NCBI RefSeq assembly: GCF_034190915.1
Contig: NW_026947501.1
Coordinates: forward strand, 2,418,001 to 2,482,000
DNA length: 64,000 nucleotides
Reading direction: 5' to 3'
From: Cavia porcellus
Taxonomy: Eukaryota; Chordata; Mammalia; Rodentia; Caviidae
How positions within the stretch are numbered: position 1 is the stretch's first letter; each line of letters begins with the position of its first letter. Below, piece by piece: positions 33,201 to 45,527 of this stretch. The notes below the pieces were generated by a model. That model did no database searches. It was not told the DNA's origin and was given only the letters and a program-made list of their open reading frames with translations. Both the position numbers and the translations under genes were made by a program.

Positions 33201-35130
33201 TAGGGTTAGGGTTAGTGTTAGATTTAGCATAAGGATTAGAGATTAGGGTTAGGTTAAGTGCTAGGGTTTGGGTTAGGTTTAGAGTTAGGTTTAGTGTTAG
33301 TGTCTGTGTTAGTGCTAGGTTTAGGGTTAGTGTTGGGGTTAGGATTAGTGTTAGGGATTAGAGTTAGCGTTAGGGTTAAGGATAGGGTTATGGTTAGGCT
33401 TAGGGTTACAGTTAGGCATCGGTTTAGTTTCCGTGATAGTGTTAGGGTTAGGGTTACTGTTAGGGGTTAGGGTTAATGTTAGGATTAGTGTTGGGGGTAG
33501 GCTTAGGGTTAGGGTTATGGTTAGAGGTTAGGGTTTGGGTTAGGGTTAGTGTTAGTGTTGGTTAAGTTTCTGTTACAAGTTAGGGTTAGTGATAGGTTTA
33601 GGGGTTATGGTGAGGGTTAATTTAGGCTTCAGTTTAGGGTTACGATTAGTGTTAGGGTTATGGTTAATGTTTGGGTTAAGTTTAGGGTTAATGTTAAATT
33701 TACGGGTTAGGGTTAGGGTTAGGTGTTAGGATTAGTTTTAGAGCTAGAGTTAGACAGGCTATGTTAGGCTTAGGGTTAGGTTTATCATAGGGTTAGGGTT
33801 AGGGTTAGGGTTAGGAGTATAGTTAGAGTTTATGGTAAGTGTTAGGGTTAGGGTAAGTGTTAGTGTTAGGGTTATTGTTAGGATTACAGGTCAGGGTTAG
33901 GGCTAGTGTTAGGGTTAGGGTCAGAGACTGGGTTAGGGTTAATGTTAGGATTAGGGTTAGGTTTCGTGTTAGGGTTACATTTAGGGTTGGGATTTAGGGT
34001 TAAGCATTAGGGTTTAGGGTTAGGGGTTAGGGTTAGTGTTAGGATTATAGTTATGATTATCCTTTGGGTTAGGATTATGGTTATTTTAGGGTTAGGGTTA
34101 GCGTTAGAGGGTTAGTGTTAGGGTTAGGGTTAGGTTTAGCATAAGGATTAGAGATTATGGTTAGGTTAAGGGTTAGGGTTTGGGTTAGGTTTAGAGTTAG
34201 GGTTAGTGTTAGTGTCTGTATTAGTGCTAGGGTTAGGGTTAGTGTTGTGGTTAGGATTAGTGTTAGGGATTAGGGTTAGCGTTAGGGTTAGGGATAGGGT
34301 TAAGTTTAGGCTTAGGGTTATGTTTCGGGATCGGTTTAGGTTCAGGGATAGGGTTAGGGTTAGGCTTACCGTTAGGGGTTAATGTTAGGGTTAATTTTAG
34401 GGTTAGGGGTAGGCTTAGGGTTAGGGTTATGGTTAGTGGTTAGGGTTAGGTTTCGTTTACAGGTTAGGGTTAGTGTTAGGGTTAGGGTTAGTGTTAGGGC
34501 TTATGGTGAACGTTAATTTAGGGTTCAGTTTAGAGTTATGATTAGGGTCAGGGTTAAGGTTAGGGTTAGGGCTAGGGTTAGGGTTAGGGTTAAGTTTAGG
34601 GTTAATGTTAGGTTTACGGATTAGGGTTAGGGGTTAGTGTTAGGGTTAGAGCTGGACAGGGTTTGTGTTAGGCTTAGGTTTAGGGTTATTGTATGGTTAG
34701 GGTTAGAGTTAGGGTTATGGTTAGAGTTTAGGGTAAGGGTTAGGGTTATGGTTAGTGTTACTGTTAGGTTTATTGTTAGGTTTAGAGGGGTTAGGGTTAG
34801 GGCTATGTTAGGGTTAGGTTCAGAGGTTAGGGTTAGGGTTAGTGTAAGGATTAGGGTTAGGTTTCAGGTTAGGGTTATGTTTAGTTTTAGAATTTATGGT
34901 TAGGGGTTAAGGTTTACCGTTTGGGGTTAGGGTTAGTGTGAGGATTATGGTTATGGTTATGGTTATGGTTATGGTTATGGTTATGGTTATGGTTATAGTT
35001 AGGGTTAGGGTTAGGGTTTAGGGTTAAGGTTAGGGTTATTGTTAGGGTTAGGGTTACAGTTATGGCTAGGATTGTGATTAGCGTGAAGCTAAGGGTTAGG
35101 TTTAGTGTTAGGCTTAGGGATTAGGGTTAG
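33201..35130 (+). repeat. Tandem pair, period about 900-912 bp
   Basis: TGTCTGTGTTAGTGC at 33301 against TGTCTGTATTAGTGC at 34213 (912 bp); GTTAATTTA at 33616 against 34512 (896 bp); AGAGCTAGAGTTAGACAG at 33740 against AGAGCTGGACAG at 34648 (908 bp). The first copy contains a GAGCTAGAGTTAGACAG expansion. Both copies are related to 57.3-58.7 kb. Confidence 0.8.
34945..34992 (+). repeat. (TTATGG)8 microsatellite
   Basis: Eight exact TTATGG units. A decayed counterpart (TTATGG interspersed with CTATAG and TCATGG) lies at about 59005-59060, in the position expected from the large duplication. Each unit contains ATG, so it adds closely spaced ATG codons in one frame. Confidence 0.92.
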
Positions 35131-35430
35131 TGTTAAGGTTAGGGTAAAAGTTAGGGTTAGGTTTAGGGGTTAGGGTTAGGTTTAGTGTTAGGTTTAGTGT
35201 TAGGGTTAAGGCTGGGTAAGGTTTCGGCTTAGGGATTATTGTTAGTGTTTTAGTTAGGGTTAGGATTAGGGTTGTGTTTAGGGTTAGGTTTAGGGTTAGT
35301 GTTGCCGTTATGCATTTGTTTTAGTGTTAGGAATATGGTTAGGTTTAGGGTTAGGCTTAAGATTAGGGTTAGGGTTAGAGGTTAGGGTTACGTTTAGGGT
35401 TAGAAGTTAGGGTTAGCCTTAGGGTTAACA

Positions 35431-35466
35431 TTAGGGTTAGGGTTAGGGTTAGGGTTAGGGTTAGGG
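35431..35466 (+). repeat. Six perfect TTAGGG units
   Basis: Six exact hexamers followed by a GGGGCAGGG break. It equals the run at 4559-4594 as the longest perfect stretch I noticed, with the same G-quadruplex and TRF-site potential. Confidence 0.8.
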
Positions 35467-36688
35467 GCAGGGTTATAAGTTCGTGTTAGTTTTAGTGTTA
35501 GGGTTAGGGTTAGTGTTAGGGTTAGTGTTAGGGTCAGGGTTAGGGTTTGGGTTAGGTGTTAGAGTTAGGGTTAGCGTTAGTGTTAGTGTTAGAGTTAGGT
35601 TAGTGTTAGGTTTAGGGTTAGAGTTTGGTGTTAGCATTAGAGTTATGGCTCGGGTTAGGGTTAGGTTTAGGGTTAGTTTTATGTTTAGCATAAGTATGAG
35701 GGTTAGTGTTAGGGTTAGGGTTCAGGTTAGGGTTAGGTTTAGGCTTAGGGTTAGGGTTAGGGTTAGCATAAGGATTAAGGTTAGTGTTAGGGTTAGGGTT
35801 AGAGTTAGGGTTAGAGCTAGACAGGGTTAGGGTTAGGTTTAGTGTTAACATTACAAATATTGTAGGGTTAGGGTTAGGGTTAGAGGTTAGGGTCAGGGTT
35901 AAGGTTAGTGTTAGTGTTAGGGTTAGGGTTAATGTTCAGGTTAGAGGTTAGGGTTAGGGGTAGAGCTTAGGGTTAGGGTTAGGGTTAAGGTTAGGTATAG
36001 AGTTAGTGTTAGAGTTAGTGCTAGGTTTAGAGGTTAGTGTTAGGTTTAGGGTTATGGTTTTGGTTAGGGTTATGTTTAGGGTTAGGGTTTGGGTTAGAGT
36101 TTTAGGGTTAGTGTTAGGGTTAGTGTTACGTTTAGGTTTAGGGTTAGAGGTTATGGTTAGGGTTAGTGATAGTGTTATCATTAGAGTTAGGGTTTAGCGT
36201 TAGGATTAGGGTTAGGCTAAGTGTTAGGGTCAGGTTTAGGGTTGTGGTTATGGTTAGTGTCAGGGATTTGGGTTAGGGTTAATGTTAGGGTTATTGTTAA
36301 GTTTAGCGGTTGAATTTGGGTTAGGGTTAGGGTTAAGGTTAGGGTTAGGGCTTAGCGTTAGGGCTCAGAGTTAGGGGTTAGGGTTATGGGTAGGGTTAGT
36401 GTTAGGGTTAGGGTTAGGGTTAAGGTAAGGTGTTATTGTTAGAGTTAGGGTGAGGATTCGGGGTTAGCGTTAGTGTTAGTGTTAGGGTTAGTGTTAGAGT
36501 TATGGTTAGGATTAGAGGGTTAGTGTTTTCATTATGGTTAGGTTTACGGTTAGCGTTAGAGTTAGGGTTAGGAGTACAGTTAGGGTTAGGGTTAGCTTTC
36601 GGTTAGGGCTAGGGTTAGTGTCAGTGTTAGAGTTAGGGTTAGGGATTTGGGTTAGGGTTAAGGTTAGGTTTAGGGATAGGGTTAGGGA

Positions 36689-37060
36689 TTGGGTTTAGTG
36701 ATAATGTTAGTTTTATTTTTATGTTTAGGGTTTAGGTTAGTATTAGGGTTAGGTTTAGGAGTTAGTGTTAAGGTTGGGTTTGCGTTCGGTTTAGGGTTAT
36801 GGTTAGTTTTAGCCTTACAGTTAGGGTTAGGGTTAGGGTTAGGTTTAGTGTTAGAGTTATGTTTAGGTTTACGGTTAGGGATAGAGGTTAGGATTAGGGT
36901 TACTTTTATGAAAAAGTTTAGGGTCAGGGTTAAGGTTAGGTTTAGATTTGGTGGTATGGTTAGGGTTAGGATTAGAGTTAGGGTTAGGGTTAGCTTTAGG
37001 GTTAGGGTTAGGGTTAGCGTTAAGGTTAGTCATAGGATTATCCTTAGGGTTAGGGTTTAG
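36689..37060 (+). other. Repeat-derived open frame, 124 codons including stop, not a gene
   Basis: The frame switches from Leu-Gly to Val-Arg steps, with interruptions such as a KKF patch that comes from the A5 run near 36909. Composition follows the hexamer and no known domain is seen. It has no plausible promoter or splice structure. Confidence 0.8.
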
Positions 37061-37074
37061 GGTTAGGTTTCGTG

Positions 37075-37110
37075 TTAGTGTTAGTGTTAGTGTTAGTGTT
37101 AGTGTTAGTG
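37075..37110 (+). repeat. (TTAGTG)6 microsatellite
   Basis: Six exact TTAGTG units followed by TTAAGG. TTAGTG is the commonest variant here but rarely forms such a pure run. Confidence 0.88.
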
Positions 37111-37190
37111 TTAAGGTTAGTGTTAGGGTTTCGCTGAGGGTTAGTGTTAGAGTTAGGGTTAGGGATTTAGGTTAGGGTTATGGTTATGGT

Positions 37191-40100
37191 TAGGGTTAGG
37201 GTTTGTCATAGCGTTCGGGTTAAAGCTTAATGTTAGGGTTAGGGTTATGGTTAGGTTTAGGGTTAGGGTTAGAGGTTAGGGTTAGGGTTAGTGATAGGGT
37301 TATCGTTAGGTTTAGGGTTTAGAGTTAGGGTTCGAGTTATTTTTAGTGTTATGGTTAGGGTTACTGTTGCAGTTAGTGGTTAGTGTTAGGTTTACAATTA
37401 GGGTTAGGTTTAGGATTAAGGTTACTGATTAGTTTTAATGTTAGGGTTAGGGTTAGAGTTAAGCCTAAAGTTAGGTTTAGAGGGTTAGGTTTGGGTTTAG
37501 GGTTATCATTACGGTTAGGATTAGGGTTAGAGATTTAGGGTTAGGTTTGGGTTTAGGGTTACCATTAGGGTTAGTCTTAGGTTTAAGGTTAATGTTAGTA
37601 TTAGTGTTAGATCTTAAGGTTAGAGGTTATCCTTAAGGTTATGGCTTAAGGTTATGGGTATGGTTTAGGGGTTAGAATTATGGTTAGTGTTAGGGTTAGG
37701 AGTAGAATTAGGGGTTAGGGTTAGCTTTACTGTTAAGTTTAGGGTTAGGGTTACGGTTAGGTTTAGAGATCTGTGTTAGGTTTAGCATTAGGGTTACGGT
37801 TAGATTTAGATGTTAGGGTTAGGGTTAGGTTCAGGGTTATGGTTAGGTTTAGATTTAGGGTTACGGTTAGGGTTATAGATCAGGTTTAGTGTTAGGGTTA
37901 GAGTTAGGGTTAGAGTGTTAGTACTGGGTTTAGGTTTAGAGGTTGGGGTTATGGTTAGGGTTAATGTTAGGTTTAGAGTTAAGTTTAGGGTTATGTTAGG
38001 GTTAGTGTTGGGGCTAGGGTGAGGGTAAGTTTAGGGTTCATTTTAGGGTTATGATTAGGTTTAGGGTTATGGTAAGGGTTAAGTTTAGGGTTAGGGTTAG
38101 GGTTAAGGTTAGGGTTAATGTTAGTCTTACGGGATATGGTTAAGGGTTAGGGGTTAGGATTAAGGTTAGGGTTAGAGTTAGACAGCGTTAGGGTTAGGGT
38201 TAAGGTTAGGGTTAGAGTTTAGCATCAGGGTTAGGGTTAGGGATATTGTTAGTGTTAGGGGTTAGGGTTATGGCTTGGGTTTTGGTCAGAGGTTAGGGTT
38301 AGGGTTAGGGTTAGGATTAGGGTTAGGTTTAGGGTTAGGTTTAGGGTTAGTGTTTGGTTTAAGATTAGTGTTTAAGGTTGGCATTAGCGTTTAGGTTAGG
38401 GATTAGGGTTTGGGTTAGGGTTAGGTTTAGTGTTTGGGTTATGGTTAGGGTTAGGGTTAGAGAGTTAGTGTTGTGTTAGGGTTAAGGTTAGATTTAGAGG
38501 TTAGGGTTAGGGTTAGAGATAGGGTTATGGTTATGGTTAGGGTAAGGGGTTAGGTTTACGGTTAGTGTTAGAGTTAGGGTTACGGTTATGGTTAGTGTTA
38601 TGATTAGGGTGATGGTTAGGGTTAGGTTTAGGTTTAGTGTTAGGCTTAGGGATTAGGGTTATGTTTAGGGGTTAGGGTTAGGGTTAGTGTTTGGTGTAGT
38701 TTTAGGGTTAAAGGTTAGGTGTAGGGTTAGGGTAGTGCAGGGTTAGGGTTAGAGGGTTAGGGTTAGGGTTAGGTTTAGCTTCAGGTTTCTGCTTAGGGTT
38801 ATAGGTTAGGGTTAAGTTTAGTGATAAGGTTATCATTAGGTTTATATCTTAGGGTTAGGTTTAGGATTAGTGTATTAGTTAAGGTTAGAGTTATAGTTAC
38901 AGTTAGGTTTAGGGTTAGAGTTAGGGTTAGTGATTTGGGTTAGAGTTAAGGTTAGGTTAGGGTTAGGCTTTGGGGTTGAGGTTAGAGTTAGGGTTAGGGT
39001 TAGAGTTAAGGTTAGGGCTTAGGGTTAGGGGACAGGGTTGGGGGTTAGGTTACGGGTAGGGTTATGGTTAGCGTTAGGTTTAGGGTAAGGGTTAAGCGTT
39101 AGGGTGAGGGTTAGGGTTAGTGTTGGGGTTAGGATTATGGTTAGGTTTAGGGTTAGTGTTACAGTTAGTGTGAGTGTTAGGTTTTAGCGTTAGAGTTAAG
39201 ATTAGTGTTTGGGTCAGGGTTATGTTTAGGGTTTGGGTTATGGGTAGAGTTAGGGTTAAAGGGTGAGGGTTATGGTTAGGATTAGGTTTAGAGTTAAGGT
39301 TAGGGTTAGGGTTAGTGTTAGTGTTAGAGTAGGGTTATAATTTAGTGTTAGGTTTGTTGTTAGTGTTAGTGTTAGGGTTAGGATTAGCTTTATGGTTAGG
39401 GTTAGAGATAGTTTTAGTGTTAGGGATAGGGTTAGGTTTACGGTTAGAGGGTTAGGGTTAGAAGTATGAATAGAGGTTAGGGTTATGGTTAGGGTTAAGG
39501 TTAGGGTTAGAGTTAGGGTTAGAATTAGGGTTAAGTATTAGGGTTAGTGTTAGGGTTAGGGTTAGTGTTAGGGGTTACAGTTAGGGTTAGTGTTAGGTTT
39601 AGCATCAAGTTGAGGGTTAGGTTTATGGTTAGTGTTATGGTTAGGTTTAGAGTTTAGTGGTAGTGTTAATTTTAGGCTTAGCGTTAGGTTTAGGGTTAGG
39701 GTTAGGATTAAGGTTAGCATTAGGGGTGAGGGTTAGCGTTATGGTTAGGGTACAGTTAGGTTTAGGGTTAGGGTTATGGTTTAACATTAGGTTTAGGTTT
39801 AGGGATAGGGTTAGTGTTAGGTTTAAGGTTAGGGTTTAGTGTTAGGTGTTAGGGTTAGCGTTAGGGTTAGTGTTAGGGTTAGGGATTAGGGTTAGAGTTA
39901 AGTTTAGTTTTAGGGTCAGGGTTAGGTTTAGGGTTTGGGTTAGGGGTTAGAGTTAGGGTTAGGTTTAGGATTATGGTTAGGGTTAGGGTTACAGTTATTG
40001 TTAGTGTTAGGGTAGGGTTACAGTTTAGTGTTAGGGTTAGTGTTAGTGTTAGTGTTAGGGTTAGGGTTAACTTTTTTTTAGGGTTAGGTTTAGGATTAGG

Positions 40101-42060
40101 GTTATTGTTAGGGATAGGTTTAGGATTACAGTTAGAGGGTTAGGGTAAGAATTATGGTTAGAGGTTCGGGTTATGGTTAGGGTTAAGGTTAGGGTTAGTG
40201 TTAGGGTTAGGGTTAGGGATTAGGGTTAGTGTTAGAGTTAGTGTTAGGGTTAGGGTTAGGGGTTAGAGTTAGTGTTAGGGTTAGGGTTAGTGTCAAGTTG
40301 AGGGTTAGGTTTAGGGTTAGTGTTATGGTTAGGCTTAGAATTTAGTGTTGGTGTTAGGTTTAGGTTTAGGGTTAGGCTTAGCGTAAGGATTAGGGTTTGG
40401 GTTAAGGTTAGGGTTAGGTTTGGGGATTAAGGTTAGTGTTAGTGTCTGTGTATGCGTTAGGCCTAGGGTTAGGGTTTAGCGTAAGGATTAGAGATTAGTG
40501 TAAGTTTTAGGTTTAGGGTTAGGGTTAGGTTTAACGGTATGGTTTAAGGTTAGGGTTAGTTTTAGGGTTAGGTATTATGTTTAGGGTTTGGGTCAGTGTT
40601 AGGTTTAGGGTTAGGGTTGGGGTTAGGGTTAGTGTTAGGGATTAGGTTTAGGGTTGGGGTTAGGGATAGGGTTAAGATTAGGCTTCGCGTGAGGGTTAGG
40701 CATTGGGTTATGGTCAGGTTAGGGTTACGGTTAGTGTTACCTTTAGAGGTAAGTGTTAGCTTTAGCATTAGAGTTAGGGTTAGGTTTAAGTTTATATTTA
40801 TGGTTAAGTTTAGGGTTAGCATTAGGCTCAGTTTTATGTTTACAGGTCAGGGTTAGGGCTAGGGTTAGAGTTAGGTTTAGGCTTATGTTTAGGGGTTAGG
40901 GTTAGTGTTACATGAGGGTTCTGTTTAGCATTATGGTTAGGGTTAGTGTTACGTTTAGGTTTAGCGTTGGGGTTAGGGTTAGGTTTAAGGTTAGGGTTAA
41001 TGTTAGGGTTACGGGTTAGGTTTAGGTGTTAGGGGTTAAGATTAGGGTTAGGGTTACAGCTAGACAGGCTTAGGGTCAGGCTTAGGGTTAAGGTTAGTGT
41101 TATCGTAGGGTTAGTGTTAGGGTTGGGGTTATTGTTATTGGTTAGGTTCAGGGTTAGGGTTAGAGTTAGGGTTAGGGTTAGGGTTATTGTTAGGTTTAGA
41201 AATTAGTGTCAGGGTTATGGTTAGGGTTAGGGTTAGAGTTAGAGTTTAGGGTAAGTGTTAGTGTTAGCATTATTGTTAGAGGTCAGGTTTTGGGTTAGTG
41301 TTAGTGTTAGGGTTAGGGTTAGTATTAGGGATTTGGGTTAGGGTTATGGTTAGGGTAAAGTTAGGGTTTGGGTTAGGGTTAGGATTTAGTGTTAGGGTTA
41401 GGGTTAGGGTTAAGTTTAATGTTAGGGATTAGTCTTAGGTGTTAGGGTTAGGGTTAGGGTTAGGGTAGTGTTATTGATTAGGGTTAGGGTTAAGGTTAGT
41501 GATAGGGTCAGGGTTAGGTTTAGGGTTTGGGTAAGGGGTTAGAGTTAGGGTTATTGTTAGGGTTATGGTTATGGTTAGGGTTAGGGTTAGGGTTCATGTT
41601 AGTGTTAGGTTTAGGGTTACAGTTTAGTGTTAGGGTTAGTGTTAGTTTTAGTGTTTGGGTTTGGATTATCTTTATGGTTATGGTTATGGTTAGGGTTAGT
41701 GTTAGGGATAGCGTTAGGGTTTCGGTTATAGGGTGGGGGTAGAATTATGGTTAGAGGTTAGGGTTATGGTTAGGGTTAAGTTTACAGTTAGAGTTAGGGT
41801 TAGGTATTCGTGTTATTGTTAGGTTTAGTGTTAAGGTTAGGGTTAGGTTTAGGGGTTGTAGTTAGGGTTAGGTTTAGGGTTAGCGTTAAGTTGAGGGTTA
41901 CTGTTTATGGTTAGTGTTATGATTATATTTAGAGTTTAGTATTAGTGTTAGGTTTAGGGTTAGGGTTAGGGTTAGGTTTGGGGATTAAAATTAGTGTTAA
42001 GGTTAGGGTAAGAGTTAGGGTTAAGGTTAGTGTTAGTGTTAGGATTGGGGTTAAGGTTAG
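37191..42060 (+). repeat. 4.8-kb tandem unit, copy A
   Basis: Ordered landmarks: GTCATAGCGTTCGGG 37205, GGCTTAAGG 37643, GTAAGTTTA 38025, GAGTTAGACAG 38173, GGGGACAGGG 39028, TATGCGTTAG 40451, TTACCT hairpin 40737, TTCTGTTTA 40919, CAGCTAGACAG 41055. All nine recur in order in copy B at offsets of 4867, 4843, 4848, 4849, 4826, 4770, 4775, 4721 and 4724 bp. The small drift shows indels since duplication. No gene is seen. Confidence 0.85.
40737..40752. repeat. Short inverted repeat TTACCT-TTAG-AGGTAA, copy 2
   Basis: Identical 16 bases to the copy at 20324, again followed by AAGTG and preceded by a GCATTGGGTTA word. Confidence 0.75.
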
Positions 42061-43853
42061 GGTTAGGTTTATTCATAGCGTTCGGGTTAGACCTTAATGT
42101 TAGGGTTAGGGTTTGGGTTTAGATTTAGGGTTCGAGTTATTTTTAGTGTTATGGTTAGGGTTAGGGTTAGGGTTAGGGTTAAGGTTACTGATTAGTTTTA
42201 GTGTTAGGGTTAGGGTTAGAGTTAGGCTTAAGGTTAGGGTTCGAGGGTAAGGGTTAGGTTTGTGGTTAGGGTTATCTTTACAGTTAGTGTTAGGGTTAGG
42301 GTTAGGGTTAGAGGGTTAGGCTTATGTTTGGGGTTAGGGTTATCATTATGTTTCGGGTTAGGATTAGGGTTAGAGGGTTAGGTTTAGGTTTGGAGTTATG
42401 TTTACCATTAGGTTTAGGCTTAGGTTTAGGGTTAATGTTAGTATTAGTCTTAGGGATTAAGGTTAGAGGTTAGTCTTAGGGTTATGGCTTAAGGTTAGGG
42501 TTATGATTTAGGGGTTAATATTATGGTTAGTGTTAGGATTATGAGTAGAATTAGGGTAAGGTTAGGTTTAGGCTTAGGGTTACGGTTAGGTTTAGAGATT
42601 AGTGTTAGGGTTAGCGTTAGGGTTATGGTTAGATTTAGATGTTAGGGTTAGGTTTAAGGTTAGGATTATGGTTAGGGTAAGGGTTATGGTTAGGTTTAGA
42701 TTTAGGGTTATGGTCAGGGTTATAGATTAGATTTAGTGTTAGGGTTAGGGTTAGGGTTAGAGGGTTAGGGATAGGTTTAGGGTTAAAGGTTGGGGTTACG
42801 ATTAGGGTTAAGTTTAGGGTTAGAGTTAGGTTTAGGGTTAAGTTAGGGTTAGGGTTAGGGGTTAAGGTAAGGGTAAATTTAGGGTTCGTTTTAAGGTTAC
42901 GATTAGGTTTAGGGTTACGGTTAGGGTTCGGTTTAGGGTTAGGGTTAGGGTTAAGGTTAGGGTTAATGTTAGGCTTACGGGTTAGGGTTAAGGGTTGGGG
43001 GTTAGAATTAGGGTTAGTGTTAGAGCTAGACAGTGTTAGGGTTAGGGTTAGGGTTAGGGTTAGGGTTTAGCGTCAGGGTTAGGTTTAAGCTTAGTGTTAG
43101 TGTTAGGTTTAATGTTATGGTTAGAGGTTAGGGTTATGGTTTCGGTTAGGGTCAGAGGTTAGGGTTAGGGTTATGATTAGGGTTAGGGTTAGTTTTAGGG
43201 TTCGGGTTAGTGTTTGGTTTAGGGTTAGTGTTTAAGGTTGGGCGCTAGGGTTTAGGTTAGTGGTTAGGGTTAGTGTTAGGTTAAGGGTTAAGTTTAGGGT
43301 TAGATATTTAGGGTTGTGTTAGGGTTAAGGTTAAGTTTAGAGGTTAGGTTTAGGGTTAGAGAGAGAGTTATGGTTATGGTTGTGGTTAGGGTCAGGGGTT
43401 AGTGTTACGGTTAGTGTAAGGGTTTGGGTTACACTTATGGTTAGTGTTATGATTACGGTGAAGGTTAGGGTTAGGTATAGGTTTAGTGTTAGACTTAGGT
43501 ATTAGGGTTAGGTTTAGTGGTTAGGGTTAGTGTTAGGGTTAAGGGTTAGGGCTAGGGTTAGGGCTAGGGTTAGGTTAGGGTTAGAGAGTTAGGGTTAGTT
43601 TTAGTGTTAGCTTTAGGTTTTTGGTTAGGGTTATAGGTTAGGGTTAGGGTTAGTGATAATGTTATCTTTAGGTTTATGTCTTAGGTTTAGGGTTAGGATA
43701 AGTGTATTGGTTAGGGTTAGAGTTATACTTATGGTTAGGGTTAGAGTTAGGGTTAGGGATTTGGGTTAGGGTTAAGGTTAGGTTAGGGTTAGGTTTTGGG
43801 GTTGAGGTTAGAGTTAGGTTTAGGGTTAGTGTTAGGGTTAGGTGTTAGGGTTA

Positions 43854-43920
43854 GGGGACAGGGTTAGGGGTTAGGGTTTGGGTTAGGGTTAGGGGACAGG
43901 GTTAGGGGTTAGGGTTACGG
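43854..43920 (+). repeat. Direct duplication of 38 bp, second copy partial
   Basis: GGGGACAGGGTTAGGGG occurs at 43854 and 43892, 38 bp apart. Copy A of the 4.8-kb unit has only one such word (39028), so the doublet arose after the 4.8-kb duplication. Confidence 0.9.
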
Positions 43921-45511
43921 GTAGGGTTAGGGTTAGGTTTAGGTTTAGGGTTAGGTGTTAGGGTTAAGGTTAGGGTTAGTGTTAGGGTTAGGATTACAGT
44001 TAGGTTTAGGGTTAGGGTTACGGTTAGGATGAGGTTTAGGTTTTAGGGTTAGAGTTTAGGTTAGTGTTAGGGTCAGGGTTAGGTTTAGTGTTTGGGTTAG
44101 GGGTAGAGTTAGGGTTAAGGTTAGAGTTACGGTAAGGATTAGGGTTAGGGTTAGGGTTAGGGTTAGTGTTAGGGTAGGGTTACAGTTTAGTGTTAGGTTT
44201 AGTGTTAGTGTCAGTGTTAGGGTTAGGGTTAGCTTTATGGTTAGGGTTAAGCTTAGGGTTAGTGTTAGGGGTAGGTTTAGGTTTCGGTTAGAATGTTAGG
44301 GTTAGAATTAGGGTTATAGGTTAGGGTTATTTTTAGGGTTAAGGTTAGGGTTAGAGCTAGGGTTACGATTAGGGTCCGGGATTAGGGTTTGTTTTAGGGT
44401 TAGGGTTAGTGGTTAGAGTTTGGGTTAGGGTTAGGTTTAGCATCAAGTTGAGGGTTAGTTTTAGGGTTAGTGTTATGGTTAGGGTTAGAGTTTAGGGTTA
44501 TTGTTAGGTTTAGGTATAGGTTTAGGCTTAGGTCTAGGGTTAGCTTTAGGGTTAGGGCTAGGATTAGGATTAGCATTAGGTATTATGGTTAGGGTTAGGG
44601 TTATGTTTAGGGTAAAGTTAGGGTTAGGGTTAGGGTTTAGCATTAGGGTTAGGTTTAGGGTTAGGGTTAGGGTTTGGTTTAAGGTTAGGGATTAGTGTTA
44701 GATGTTAGGGATAGGGTTAGGGTTAGTGTTAGGGTTAGGGATTAGGGATAGGGTTAAGGTTAGTTTAATGTTCAGGGTTAGGTTTAGGGTTTGGGTTAGG
44801 GGTTAGAGTTAAGGTTAGGGTTAGGATTATGGTTAGGGTTAGGGCTAGGGTTAGGGATATTGTTAGCGTTAGGGTAGTGTTACAGTTTAGCGTTACCATT
44901 AGTGTTATTGTTAGGTTTAGGGGTAGTGTTAGGGTTAGGGTTGGGGATTAGGGTTAGTGTTAGGGTTAGTGTTAGGGTTAGGGTTAGAGGTTAGAGTTAG
45001 TGTTAGCGTTAGGTTTAGCATCAAGTTGAGGGTTAAGTTTAGGGTTAGTGTTATGGTTAGAGTTAAAGTTTATTGTTAGTGTTAGGTTTAGATTTAAGGT
45101 TAGGGTTAGGGTTAGAGTTAGGGTTAGGTTTAGGGTTAGAGTTAGGGTTAGCATAAGGATTAGGGTTAGGGTTAGGGTTAGGGTTATGTTTGGGGATTAA
45201 GGTTAGTGTTAGTTTCCATGTATGCGTTAGTGCTAGGGTTAGGTTTAGCGTAAGGATTAGAGATTCATGTTAGGTTTAGGATTAGGGTTAGGGTGAGGTT
45301 TAACGGTATGGTTTAAGGTTAGTGTTAGTGTTAGGGTTAGGGATTATGTTTAGGGTTTGGGTCAGTGTTAGGGTTAGGGTTAGTGTTAGGGTTGGGTTTA
45401 GGGTTAGTGTTAGGTATTAGGGCTAGGGTTAGGGATAGGGATAGGGTTAATGTTAGGCTTAGCATGAGTGTTAGGCATTGGGTTAGGGTCAGGTTAGGGT
45501 TAGGGTTAGTG

Positions 45512-45527
45512 TTACCTTTAGAGGTAA
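45512..45527. repeat. Short inverted repeat TTACCT-TTAG-AGGTAA, copy 3
   Basis: Same 16 bases, 4775 bp after copy 2, followed by GGGTGAGC. Confidence 0.75.

Larger units (their letters stand above)
35131..37190 (+). repeat. Degenerate repeat with CATAAGG and GAGCTAGACAG words
   Basis: AGAGCTAGACAG at 35812 follows GCATAAGG at about 35766; the same pairing is seen at 59880-59928, 24116 bp away. TGTTGCCGTTA at about 35300 matches a copy at about 59492. Near 36909 there is an A5 run inside ATGAAAAAGTTTAGGG, rare in this window. No gene is seen. Confidence 0.6.

Noticed and set aside
36905..36925. Short A5 run as a poly(A) tail of a retroposon
   Set aside because: Only five adenines, with no target-site duplication or upstream non-telomeric sequence. 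Another A5 run near 55165 and a T7 run near 40073 are equally isolated.
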